This document shows positions 15,971-26,315 of a stretch of DNA of 64,000 nt, piece after piece. The stretch covers positions 310,001 through 374,000 of the forward strand of contig NC_067208.1 of assembly GCF_026262505.1 (NCBI RefSeq). The letters run 5' to 3'. Position 1 is the first letter of the stretch; every line of letters starts with the position of its first letter. This DNA is from Trichomonas vaginalis G3. Its lineage: Eukaryota; Parabasalia; Trichomonadida; Trichomonadidae. The translations under genes and the position numbers were made by a program. Under the pieces are notes generated by a model. That model searched no databases and was not told the origin of the DNA. It saw only the letters and a list, made by a program, of their open reading frames with translations.

Positions 15971-17419
15971 ATGGAATTAGAAGAAGAAACTATCTTTACT
16001 GTTATGGATCTTTGTAAATTTGGAGTTAAACAAGAAATACAAGCACAGTATGGATATGGTGAACGTGTCAGGAAAGAAAGATCTCAGATTTCATTCCACT
16101 GCAAATATCCAAAATGTCCTGCACATTTTAATGTTGCAATCTTGGATCAAAATAAATACAAACTAATCAAAATAGTTGAAGAACATGATCATTCCGCCCC
16201 AAATGACAAAAGTCAATATTCGTCTGTCTTTTATCGCAAATATTTAGAACATTACTTCCAAACAGATGACAATCAAAGAGCGATAGCACAGCTAAATGCA
16301 TTCAAAGATCTTGAAATTCCTCTTACAGGTCCGTCCATTCCAGAGATGTACGCTCAAAAACCACGTGCAATCAAACGATTTGCAGAGAGAATACATGCTC
16401 TTCAAACTAGATATTCTCCTGACGATGTTGTGTCATTGCAAATCTTTGTTCAGACAGTACAAGAAGAATCTCCAGATGATCTCATTGCATTTGAAGTCTC
16501 AGACAATAATATGTGTTTCTATTACGCGCCTTTTGAAGGCAAAGCTTATGCGCATAGTATCAAGACATTTCATATAGACAGCACCTATAAATTGTTGCGA
16601 TCAAACATTCCATTGTATGCATTTACTGGCAAAATCAAAGATTTTCACATTTTCCCTTTTTTATATTTCTTTTGTCAACCAGACACTTATCAAAACATTC
16701 AAGTTTGCGTGTGCGCCTATCTCAGATGGGTAACAATTGAGCCAGAATACATTAGCATGGACTGTGCTCCACAGATAGCTCAAGCAATAGAAGAAAGCAT
16801 TCCACAAGCTCAAATACTTTGGTGCGGAGTACATGTTCTTCGTGCAATTCTTCGCAAATCAAATAAGTTTTCTTCTCAAGAAAAATTTGAACAATTCTAT
16901 AATTTGATGAAGGATTTAGTCTTCAAATTAGATGCAGAACATGAGGAAGAAGCAAATGCTGCCTATGATCAAGTTCTGGAGTTGCTCGACACAGATCCAA
17001 CAGCATCTCAATACTTTAACAGACAATGGCGTTACAACATATCAAGATGGATTGCTCGTGACAGGCGTGAAGGCGACGCAACTAACAATATTGCCGAAGC
17101 TCATTTTAGAACACTCAAACATGACTATTTTCCTGATCGAAAAAATCTCAGAATTGATGATGTTATTATAGAAATTTATACAAAAGTGATACCATCTTTC
17201 GTTATCAAACTCAAAATTGATCAAAATCCAGCAGATGACCGTGTCATTAGGATCATGGAAAAAGCAACTAACGCAGAAATTGATGTAAAAAGACAAAGAA
17301 AAATCGAGAGTATTTCAATGCTCAATAGATTGCTCAATGCTGTTAGTGATGACTCAATAGATCCCACTAAAATATATCCTACCTTGAAAGTATTATTACA
17401 AAGAACTCATTTTATTTAA
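15971..17419 (+). CDS. Mutator-like transposase
   Basis: A 482-residue DDE transposase that cuts and pastes the surrounding MULE. Residues 35-80 hold a WRKY/GCM-type zinc finger (CKYPKC...HDHS). The catalytic core shows HIDSTYK (first Asp, about residue 198), ISMDCAPQI (second Asp, about residue 260) with the CGVHVLRA element just after, and NNIAEAHFRTLKHD carrying the Glu (about residue 378). This is shorter than plant MURA proteins but complete for all three acidic residues. The ATG is preceded by an initiator at 15956. The frame is uninterrupted. Confidence 0.85.
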   Translation: MELEEETIFTVMDLCKFGVKQEIQAQYGYGERVRKERSQISFHCKYPKCPAHFNVAILDQNKYKLIKIVEEHDHSAPNDKSQYSSVFYRKYLEHYFQTDDNQRAIAQLNAFKDLEIPLTGPSIPEMYAQKPRAIKRFAERIHALQTRYSPDDVVSLQIFVQTVQEESPDDLIAFEVSDNNMCFYYAPFEGKAYAHSIKTFHIDSTYKLLRSNIPLYAFTGKIKDFHIFPFLYFFCQPDTYQNIQVCVCAYLRWVTIEPEYISMDCAPQIAQAIEESIPQAQILWCGVHVLRAILRKSNKFSSQEKFEQFYNLMKDLVFKLDAEHEEEANAAYDQVLELLDTDPTASQYFNRQWRYNISRWIARDRREGDATNNIAEAHFRTLKHDYFPDRKNLRIDDVIIEIYTKVIPSFVIKLKIDQNPADDRVIRIMEKATNAEIDVKRQRKIESISMLNRLLNAVSDDSIDPTKIYPTLKVLLQRTHFI

Positions 17420-17432
17420 TTTTGATTTTAAT

Positions 17433-17826
17433 TTTAGATTAAATTATTAAATTTTAATTCTTTATTTTTTAGGATTGTTAGCTTTGTAAGATTGCTTTCT
17501 CACAAGAGAAAACAAGTATAAGGTTTAAGCTGTATGTATTAAAGTTATAAATATTTGATTTTAAAAAAATCAAGATTTTAAACTTTAAAGGTATTAATTA
17601 TGATTATCTTTCTTTAGCTTTGCATGCTGTATGCTACTTTTGGAAACTGCTCTATTGTATTAGAATGTTTTTAAATTTTGCACCTAAAAATGCGTAATAT
17701 TAAAAATTAAGGTATTAATTATGATTATCTTTCTTTAGCTTTACATGCTGTATGCTACTTTTGTCTTTGAGACATTCCATGATTTAAGTGAAGAAGCTTT
17801 AAAAAAATGCAAAAAAAAGTAATAAA
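17433..17826 (-). repeat. MULE subterminal inverted repeat, right
   Basis: Inverted copy of the left subterminal repeat, with two of the 121-bp units, from GATTAAATTATTAAATTTTA to the A-rich end AATGCAAAAAAAAG. Confidence 0.85.
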
Positions 17827-17870
17827 ATAAAAAATTTTTAGTATCGATAATCTGAAATATGTTGTTTACT

Positions 17871-18036
17871 TAAGCCGCGAGCGAAGCGAGCGGCTTAGTT
17901 TCGTAATTTCATACAATCTTTTTTCGAATCTGTTCTTTTCTTAAGCCGCGAGCGAAGCGAGTGGCTTAGTTTCGTAATTTCATACAATTATTTTTCGAAT
18001 TTGTTCTTTTTGTCAACCGCGAGCGAAGCGAGTGGC
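17871..18036 (+). repeat. three GCGAGCGAAGCGAGYGGCTT palindromic repeats
   Basis: AAGCCGCGAGCGAAGCGAGC at 17872 recurs at 17943 and, with slight change, at 18015 (71-72 bp spacing). Each can form a stem AAGCCGC/GCGGCTT. It lies between the inner repeat and the right end of the MULE. Confidence 0.8.
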
Positions 18037-18235
18037 TTTTTATTTTTTAAAATTTTTTTCTTTCTTACTTTTTTTTCTCCCCCTTACTTACAAATTTGAT
18101 AGTAACTTACCAAATCTCTCTATCATATAATAATAAATTAATCCATTTTTTGTTTCAAATCTGACACTTTACATTTCTGACATGTAAACTTGTCACTTTT
18201 CACTTCACCTCGGTGGGCAAGTTTGTGCCCCCCTC

Positions 18236-18245
18236 TTCTGATCTC
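18236..18245 (+). repeat. target-site duplication of the MULE, right copy
   Basis: TTCTGATCTC, identical to 15002-15011. Confidence 0.85.
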
Positions 18246-19236
18246 ATGTCATATTATCGCAAAAACTATATTTATACACCACACCTCATAAAACATCATT
18301 TTACCCCTATCTAAGCGTTCAAAACCTATTTTTTCCGCGTAATCTGATTCTTCAGGATCCGCTGATTCGATTTCTGCCGTCAGATCGCGAAAATATGCAT
18401 TACATAACAAGATATACACAAATTACTAAACTTAATATTTTCCTTAAAATTTCTCTTGAAGTTCATACACAAACAACATAATTTTTCAAAATCCAATTTT
18501 TTCAAAAAATGTATGCATTCAAAAGTTCAGATTATATCTAGTCATTATCCATTATTAATTTTGTATTTGATTTTTGAGATATTCATTTTATTATACGTAT
18601 TACTCAGAAAATTAAATGTATTTGTGAGGGAAAACGGAGAAGATAATAAATATTGTCATATAGAGGAATAAGCAATTTTAAGGAAAATATTAAGTTTAGT
18701 AATTTGTGTATATCTTGTTATGTAATGCATATTTTCGCGATCTGACGGCAGAAATCGAATCAGCGGATCCTGAAGAATCAGATTACGCGGAAAAAATAGG
18801 TTTTGAACGCTTAGATAGGGGTAAAATGATGTTTTATGAGGTGTGGTGTATAAATATAGTTTTTGCGATAATATGACATGAGATCAGAATATGAAGTGAG
18901 TATAGATGTTTTTTTTTCACTGGTTTATATGTTGAGATAGCTCAGTAGAGTCTGTAAAATAGTTCAGTACATGCTATAAGTTAGATAAAGCACAAAAAAT
19001 ATGAAATAAATATTAATTGGGAAAAAATATAATGTAAAGATTGTATGTAAAGATACTTATATAGTATTTAAAATTTATTAAAACAAGAGTGCATATTACA
19101 CTCTTGTCGGTCAAACTTTTGCAATCACATTCTGATTGCAACAAATTGTCTCATTCTGGGAGACATGCAGTGGCAATGTCTCCGGAATGACACATTGTGA
19201 CCGACAGGAGTGCATATTACACTCTTGTCGGTCAAA

Positions 19237-19370
19237 GTTCCGCATTCAAGTTATGAATGCGGAACAGTGTGCCAATCTGGGAGACATGCAGTGGCAATGT
19301 CTCCCGAAATGACACATTGTGACCGACAGGAGTGCATATTACACTCTTGTCGGTCAAACTTTTGCAATCA
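19237..19370. repeat. extra hairpin modules beyond the foldback end
   Basis: Adds another set of the same short palindromes: GGAGACATGCAGTGGCAATG with its mirror, and GACCGACAGGAGTGCATATT with its mirror. It also holds a new hairpin GTTCCGCATTCAAGTTATGA closing with ATGCGGAAC. This makes the right end of the foldback longer than the left. Confidence 0.8.
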
Positions 19371-20564
19371 CATTCTCATTATACAATCTCTTTATTTTCT
19401 TGCCTGGTCATACATATAATTAGTACATAAACAATATACCTTATTCACAAATCCCTTTAGCACAAATTTACCATATGATTTGTATTTATCTTTAAAAATC
19501 TTAATATTTTCAATAATTATTGAATTCTACATCTATTTAGTTTATCAAAACACTCAATGTTATAAAATCATATTAGTTTATATCATTTATCATCAGTTTT
19601 CATTTTACGCATGTAGTTTTTAAATCTCTATCAATTTTGAAATGAACAATATATTCACAATTATATGCAGTGTCAATAGATATCTTGTTGCCTATGAAAT
19701 TAACAATTTTTTCAAATTATATTGATATTCTTCAAATTGTGAATTTGTTACATTTAATTACAAATATTGTCTTCTCCCTTATTTTGCATTTGACTTACAT
19801 TAATAACCAAGCTTAATTTTAACAATTGATACCCAATTCAAAATGTCTTTCCAAAATTAGCCGAATTTCAAAAATTGACATGATACCACATTCTACATCA
19901 ATTGGAATTAAGAATATTCCAAATTAAATAAAAAATATCAATCTTTTCAAAATTTATAATATTATCTTTTTTTAAACTGTTATTATATCATTATCATTCA
20001 TAGCCTGACTTATCAAAATGAATTTCAATTCATATTGTTCAAATAAAGCATTACTTTGAAAGTTTGAATCATTACTCCGACATATTTTCCTATATAGTAA
20101 AATCACAACCGAGATTGATATATGCATAACATTTCTAGCCATTTGCATGTAGATATGTGAAATTTTAACTCTAATTTTAAAATATTATAATTTTTTTATA
20201 TATCATGTCATTATGTATAAATCAATTCACCGGATCATATATATTAATATATCTGTAATTGAATAGACTAGGCCAATTACATTAGTTTGATATCTTGATA
20301 ACTTTTTAGATTTAGATTTCAACCTCAGCAATATATACTACTATGTACCAGTAATATAATGTTATAATAATGGGTTTGGATCTTCATGTAGTGTGGTTTT
20401 ACAAGCAAAATAAATTTCGTCTAATTGCACTATGAATGTCATTAGTAGACTACTAAAATCATATGGTAGATTCTCTAGTGCCTACATAAGTATATGGTAT
20501 ATGTCACAAAGAATGTCTCCAATCAGGGAGCTGTATTAATGAGCTTTTATAAAAATTTACGGGC
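19371..20564. other. intergenic region without recognised features
   Basis: Very AT-rich, many stops in all frames. No gene, repeat or RNA recognised. Confidence 0.6.
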
Positions 20565-21797
20565 GTGTCAGATTCCAATAACAAAAACTTTAGGGTATTT
20601 GATTTCGAAACACCTCAAGATCAGAACTTATTCGGTGTGTTCGTTCTTTTAATTAATACAGCCATTGGCTCTGGTTGCCTAATGATCCCTTATACCTACA
20701 AACTTGGTATTTTCTCAGGGCTATTGATGAGTTTTATTATTGGTATTCTAATCTTCAGCACATTGACAATGATGATTGAAGCAGCATATGTAACACATAA
20801 ATATGACTTTAAGGGCTTATTCGCACATGTTTTCAGTCCAAAATACCTATGGATTCTTCATCTTATTATTTTCTTACTCCAAATTGGTTCAGTTATGATT
20901 TATTCCAACTGGTGTGGAATCCTTGTTAACAGAACACTTGGTCTCAAGTATAAAGTACTTAATTCCAATATCTTTTGGAATTTTGTTTGTTCACTCTGCC
21001 TTTCATTCCCATTAACTATACCAAAGTCAATTGCAAAGCTCGAAGTTGTTGCTTCAGTCGGTTTTATCTTGATCTTCCTCTTAATCTGTCATTCCGTTTA
21101 CTGGTTTATCAAAGATCTCAAGGCATATGGCTTTGATCCAAACAAACAGTTTGTATGGATGAAATGGGACACATACATTTTCATTCCTTCCCTCGGTATC
21201 ATTACATTAGCTTACAATTACATTATTAACTTGTTCCCAACACTCGAACATCTTAAAAACTGCACAATTAAGCGCGCATATACCTTGAACGGAACAGTTC
21301 TTGTTACTTGCTTCATATTATATGCAATTCTTGGTGTATGTACATACTTAGACAAGTTTGATGTTCTCCAAGCATCATCAGCTCTTGAGTTATACCCAGC
21401 GTCCAACCGATTTACGATCGTTGCTACAGTTTGTGTAGTTTTCATTTTAATTATTTCCTCACCCCTCTTCATTTGGGCAGCTAGAAACTCAATTGATGCA
21501 ATCATCTTCAAAGATAAGGAGATGACAACATTAAGATGGGTTTTGACAGGATTTATCTTAATGTTAATTTCTGCAGGTTTGGCTGCAACCTCAAGCAATA
21601 TTATAATCTTCTTTAATATTGTTGGAGGCCTATTTATTCCAGTGGTCGCTCTGATTCTCCCTGCTCTATTCTTCTTAAGAGTTACTCCAGGAAGAAAATG
21701 GTACAGAACGGTCCAAGCCGTTATTTCAATGGTTTATGCCATTGCTGTTATTGTATCTTGCACATGGCAAACAGTAATGAAAATCAAAGGAAAGTAA
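20565..21797 (+). CDS. amino-acid transporter, AAAP (SLC36/38-like) family; GTG in start position
   Basis: Polytopic membrane protein of 410 residues with about 10-11 hydrophobic helices. It starts with a short cytosolic N-terminus (MSDSNNKNFRVFDFETP when the first codon is read as Met) and a first helix carrying NTAIGSGCLMIPY, the G-S-G motif of the amino acid/auxin permease family. Its task would be proton- or sodium-coupled amino-acid transport. The first codon of this N-terminus is GTG, an in-frame stop lies 13-15 nt upstream, and the next Met is at about residue 40 inside helix 1. So either the ATG was lost, a non-AUG start is used, or there is a sequence error. The stop overlaps TAAA, as expected for trichomonad polyadenylation. 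Confidence 0.8.
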   Translation: MSDSNNKNFRVFDFETPQDQNLFGVFVLLINTAIGSGCLMIPYTYKLGIFSGLLMSFIIGILIFSTLTMMIEAAYVTHKYDFKGLFAHVFSPKYLWILHLIIFLLQIGSVMIYSNWCGILVNRTLGLKYKVLNSNIFWNFVCSLCLSFPLTIPKSIAKLEVVASVGFILIFLLICHSVYWFIKDLKAYGFDPNKQFVWMKWDTYIFIPSLGIITLAYNYIINLFPTLEHLKNCTIKRAYTLNGTVLVTCFILYAILGVCTYLDKFDVLQASSALELYPASNRFTIVATVCVVFILIISSPLFIWAARNSIDAIIFKDKEMTTLRWVLTGFILMLISAGLAATSSNIIIFFNIVGGLFIPVVALILPALFFLRVTPGRKWYRTVQAVISMVYAIAVIVSCTWQTVMKIKGK

Positions 21798-23134
21798 AAA
21801 AAGTTAAATCGAGCGGTTTTGATATTATTATATTAGGAATAAATATGATTGTTTAAATATACAATGTTATGCAATTATAGTAATCATTGATTGGCCTTTT
21901 TATTCATATTCATTGAGATTTCAGAAGTGTTTCTACCAAAAATATGAGAGAAAAGGGTAAATTTTTTTGATGAAATAGAATGTACATACGATTTAAATAC
22001 AATCCATTGGGGTTACCTTTTTTCAAGAACGATTATTATATTGAAAAATAATCGTTATCGTCTGACAAGGGTAATTTGAAATTTAACACATATAATGAGC
22101 ATAATGTAAGTATCAATTATATTACTGTACGTTAAATTTCCTTCTCAATTTTAATGAAACAATTTTTTCATCCTCTGAGCGCACCAGTATTTGAAATATC
22201 CCGTAATTTTCCAAAGGCATACCTCTAATTCTGCCAGAACTTTGATAATATCCAAACAAAAATGACAATAATTAGAGATTTCACCTTAATTTAATCTAGA
22301 TTTTTTAAAAATATATGATTATCCGATGTCTTACAATGCTACAGTCAATACTTACTCAACTTGATTCAAAATTTCAGCTACAGATCCCCATTACAAGTGC
22401 AATTTAAATCATTTTTTCCAATAATTATCAGTCCTATTTGATTTTATATCAAATAGGAAAATTCTCAACTATATATAACACAAAGCTTCTCGAATTTCAT
22501 TGATTTTATAATATCAATATTATCAAATTTATTGGCCTAAATTCATGTTTGCAAAGCTTATTACCGTTGAAATTCGATATACACTTGATAAATATATCTT
22601 TCTTTCCTTGTCCTCTTTCTTGGAATCAAATATTTCTCCTTGATATTCAAAATTTATTTATGAATTCTTATATTGCGATATATTTAATAAGCACTTATTT
22701 ATAATTTTTGATAGTCATTGATATATTATAAAAAATACTAGATAACATCATATTTCATTTTCATTTCGAATACAATTGAGACCAAAAAGTGATAGATTTT
22801 TAAAGTAATATAAGGGGTAACATTACCATTGGACACTGCACTTCTAGTATGAATTCTAACAACGTGAATGGGGGTCATGGTGGAATCACTTCTGAGATTT
22901 CTTCCGATCCATAAGGTTAAAATGGAATTTCGGATTTTTGTTACTTGAATTCAGTTGTTATTAAAGATATAATATCATTATTCTTAATTTCTAATTACCA
23001 AATTGATTTTTGCTGAAATTTTTTATATGATATCTTTATACTTCTAATAAATAGAATACACTCAACACGAAAATATTAATATTTCAATAAGCAATTAATG
23101 AAAACTCCTTTATTGATTTCCAGATTTATTTATT
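21798..23134. other. intergenic region without recognised features
   Basis: AT-rich, no open frame with coding character on either strand. Confidence 0.6.
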
Positions 23135-23719
23135 TTAGCAAAGCAAGACAAATGGAGATAAGAATGATATAAAATTGAAGAAACTCTGAAAATAACTTGG
23201 TATACATGTGTTGATTTTAAGTATTGCAAATTTTGGAATCAATTTTCCATAAAAATCCAGATTTTTGATAACAAAAAGGTTTTCTCCTCGAGTGTCAAGC
23301 CCAATCATGGTTAATCGAAAAGAATCATAGAGGCCTTCTGATAATGAATAGTAAACCTTTCTATCATGCCCATTCATATCATCTCCAATACTTTTATTCT
23401 GTAAAGTCACCCATGGACCTTGCAGGAATGAACCTTCAACTATAATATGTTTGGGATAATCCAATTCTCCTATATAATGAGTGGATAATGTAAAACTATT
23501 TGCAAATATTTTAAAATTCTTAATTCTTATTATATACCAAGGATCCTGATAAAATGATGATTCCAATAACTTAGTTTGATTTCAAATATCAATCCCATCT
23601 TTTGGGACAGTTGGAAAGAAATTACTGCAAACTTCAAACGAAAATAAATCAAAGTACTCATTTGGATAGTTTTTGTAAAGATATTTGAAAATCCCAAAAT
23701 CTTTATTATAAAATTCCAT
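23135..23719 (-). pseudogene. F5/8C-like domain protein, one in-frame stop
   Basis: From the ATG at 23717-23719 the frame reads MEFYNKDFGIFKYLYKNYPN and continues into a galactose-binding-like beta domain (QDPWYIIRIKNFKIFANSFTLS, GPWVTLQNKS, SFRLTMIGLDTRGENLFVIKNLDFYG). A TGA at 23582-23584 interrupts it about 45 codons in. The C-terminus is hydrophobic. The pattern W...I......I..Y.L......P..W.L..S, ending F...Y..DFYG, is that of F5/8 type C (discoidin) domains, common in trichomonad proteins. It is probably a recently inactivated gene. A read-through or sequencing error is the alternative. Confidence 0.6.
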
Positions 23720-24140
23720 CGTCTTTCAGAGAATTAATTGCCATGATTAATTGGTTTAATTGGTTTGGTTTGATTACTGATGCAAATGTTTTTTTTTTAA
23801 TTTAAAGCAATTGCCGTATTGGATAAGATTTCATTTGGTACAGAAACAAGGTGCAATGAAGAAATTTCAAAAACTTCTCCCTATTTGATTTTTTTTAACA
23901 TTGCAAATCTATTGAAGTTCGTTATTTCAAAATGAATACAAATGCTATCATAAAATATTCACTGATATCAATTAATCAATCCTACAATGAATAAGGAGCT
24001 AAATCCCTACAGAAAATAATTATTAGAAATTTTCATATATGAAAGATGATGTTTTACAATAAGAAACAGAATAGATATCTACAGTATCAACTCAAAATTA
24101 AAAGGATGACGAATAGCATTGTTTTTTATAATTTTTTAAA

Positions 24141-25688
24141 TTAATCAATCAGAAAGATATACGAAGATGATGCCAGATTTTTTAAGGTCATAATATTTAT
24201 GCATCTGATACTAAGAAAAAGTTTTTTATTGGATTCTATTTCTCCATAAATATCGAATTGGGAAAGACCAAATAAATAATGAGTATTATAGTTTGCCTTA
24301 ACCATCTGAAATCTAATTACTGATGCCCTAAATGGCCTGACATCGAATTCAAAACTAAATCATCGTTTTGATAGAATTTGATTATCGGTCACAGAATCCA
24401 AAAGTTTTAAGTTATCAAAGTCATCTCCATAATATATTTTCCATGAAACAGGATAAGTCCAATAACAATCTGTATTCGGTACATTATACAAGCTCTGCAG
24501 GACATATTTATGGGCCTTAATTGGAATTGGCAACGAAAAATCAAGATTAAAAGTCTGAGAAATCGGAGTACTTAGGCAATACCCAACCAAAGGATTTTCT
24601 GAAAATAATCCCACCATATCAGTGCAATTACAGCAATAAAAATCCTCACGTACATTTATGCGAAATTTATCAGGGTAAGATAGATTGTTTTTTAGTGTCC
24701 GGAATAGCCAGACATTATCACAAATATCGCAATTTTCAATGCAAGATGAGCAAGTATCATTATTTGTATAAGTCTTAAATGGACAATGTAAACTACAGGC
24801 ACGTTCTCCAGCATCAAATTCATGCAGATACCTCTTAAAACCAGGAAGGCTTGGGATTCTACTTTTACAGCAATAAGGAAAATTCACAATTATTTCATGT
24901 CCTGAATCACAATAATCACAAGCAAGATTAATTTTACAATATCTACAATTAGGTCCACAATTAGAATATAACATCTTGCTTCTTTCATTATTTAATGAGT
25001 GTAATCCGTCCATAATGATTTTATAGGAGTATTCATATCCATTAGTATTTATTAACGAACTTCCACTAGTAGATAATGCAGATGTATATGGAAATTCACA
25101 TGTCCCATTGCCTCCAATGCCACCAAGATATCCTCCTCCAGCACCGGAACCTGGAATACACTTACTCGATGTGCCATTGCCTCCGAATTCACTTGATGAA
25201 AAAAATAATCGATTTTCATTTTTCTGCCAGCTGTTATTGACAAAAACATAATTATAATTTATACCACCACCTGGTGAGCCACTATAGTTCATCACAGCAC
25301 CTCCACCACCAGCAGCAACAGCTACAACTTGATTATTGATCTTCAGAACGGTTGATCCTGCTCCTGAACCAACAACGTTTTTCTCTTCCAATGATTTTCC
25401 AGCAAGACCTCCATTCGGAAAACCAGATTGACCATCTAAATGAGAAACTCCATTTCCGCCAACTATAATCTCATATGGAACCTGATATTGTATGTTAATA
25501 TATAATTTAATATATGTACCTCTACCACCTTTATTATTTTGCTTGGTACCATTAAGATATGAATCGCCTCCAGTTCCACCATAAAGATGGAATTCATGAG
25601 GACCTGGGTTTAAATTTCCTTGATTTGAGCCAACACTAAAATACTCTGTTTTAAGACTTTGAGATAACGAGAAAAAGAATATTAATAT
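24141..25688 (-). pseudogene. glycine-rich/Cys-rich surface protein with F5/8C-like tail, decayed
   Basis: Close relative of the intact gene at 28930-30372. The frame is open from 25688 but its first codon is ATA where the relative has ATG, with a TAA just upstream. Order: signal-like hydrophobic stretch (ILIFFFSLSQS), glycine-rich domain (GSGAGSTVLKINNQ, AAGGGGAVMNY, GGNGTSSKCIPGSGAGGGY), Cys-rich furin-like region (CGPNCRYCKINLACDYC), then an F5/8C-like module ending GLSQFDIYGEI. One TGA at 24360-24362 interrupts the last module. Unlike its relative, which ends in more Cys repeats, this copy carries the F5/8C-like tail. It was probably a secreted or surface protein. Confidence 0.65.
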
Positions 25689-26315
25689 GGCTTATCTGTA
25701 TTATTGATTTTAGCTTTTGATATGTTTTTTAATATTATAAGGGTTTTTTCTATACCAAAGGAGATTTTTTTCTCAATTTTTTCCCCTCGCTTTCAATCTA
25801 ATTGAAAGAACTTTGTGGGAATATATAATCATGAATAACTGTTAACTTTGCAAAAAGTCCATTAGCATATAATACATATATTTAATAAAATTAATATACA
25901 TTTCAATTCTAGATTTCGAGAAAAATTGAAATCACGATTTTTTGAGTAGCAACAATGTTTTTACTATATATAGTATCCAAATAAGATATTATTGGATATA
26001 CAGAAGTTTACACTTTTTTACAAGTTATCAAAAATATTTCGCAATATCTAGATTACCGCATTGTTTGGTACCACTTTTAATTGAATGAAACCTAGCGGTT
26101 ATTCAATTTTATGTTTTGAACATTCAAAAATTTTGAGACCGTGTTTCTGAATTATATCAATATACATACAAAGTTTGTGAAATATAATCCTTTATAATTA
26201 CAAGTATAGTCTGGAAATAAAAGTCCTAAAATAAATAAGAAATGCATGTTGTATCATGTATGAAATGTTGACTTTTAATATTGAAAATAATATTTTTATA
26301 AAATATGATGATACG
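25689..26315. other. intergenic region without recognised features
   Basis: No coding-like frame or repeat seen. Confidence 0.55.

Larger units (their letters stand above)
15012..18235 (+). mobile_element. Mutator-like element (MULE), 3.2 kb
   Basis: Flanked by the 10-bp direct repeat TTCTGATCTC, a duplication length typical of Mutator elements. Its ends are imperfect inverted repeats (GGGGCGGCGACAAATTTGCC versus, inverted, GAGGGGGGCACAAACTTGCC). Inside lie long subterminal inverted repeats (about 15045-15800 and 17433-17826) and a single intact transposase gene at 15971-17419. It sits exactly inside the left arm of a foldback element. Intact transposase and well-preserved target duplication point to a fairly recent, possibly active insertion. 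Confidence 0.85.
14654..19236. repeat. long foldback (palindromic) element split by a MULE
   Basis: The left arm is 14654-15011 plus 18246-18451 (about 564 bp when the MULE and one duplicated target are removed). The right arm is 18674-19236 (563 bp) and is nearly its exact reverse complement. The loop is about 222 bp (18452-18673). Both ends begin TTTGACCGACAAGAGTG and contain short internal hairpins. There is no coding capacity apart from the inserted MULE. Arm lengths match to within a base or two, which strongly supports one original palindrome. Confidence 0.85.

Noticed and set aside
18456-18671. 71-codon frame in the foldback loop
   Set aside because: Low-complexity AT-rich, no homology; position fits an unselected loop.
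21218-21598. Minus-strand frame inside the transporter gene
   Set aside because: Antisense to conserved membrane helices, no own features.
23582-23584. TGA recoded as selenocysteine
   Set aside because: The context is an F5/8C-like protein without a redox motif, and similar stops (TGA, TAA, TAG) occur in other surface genes here; decay is simpler.
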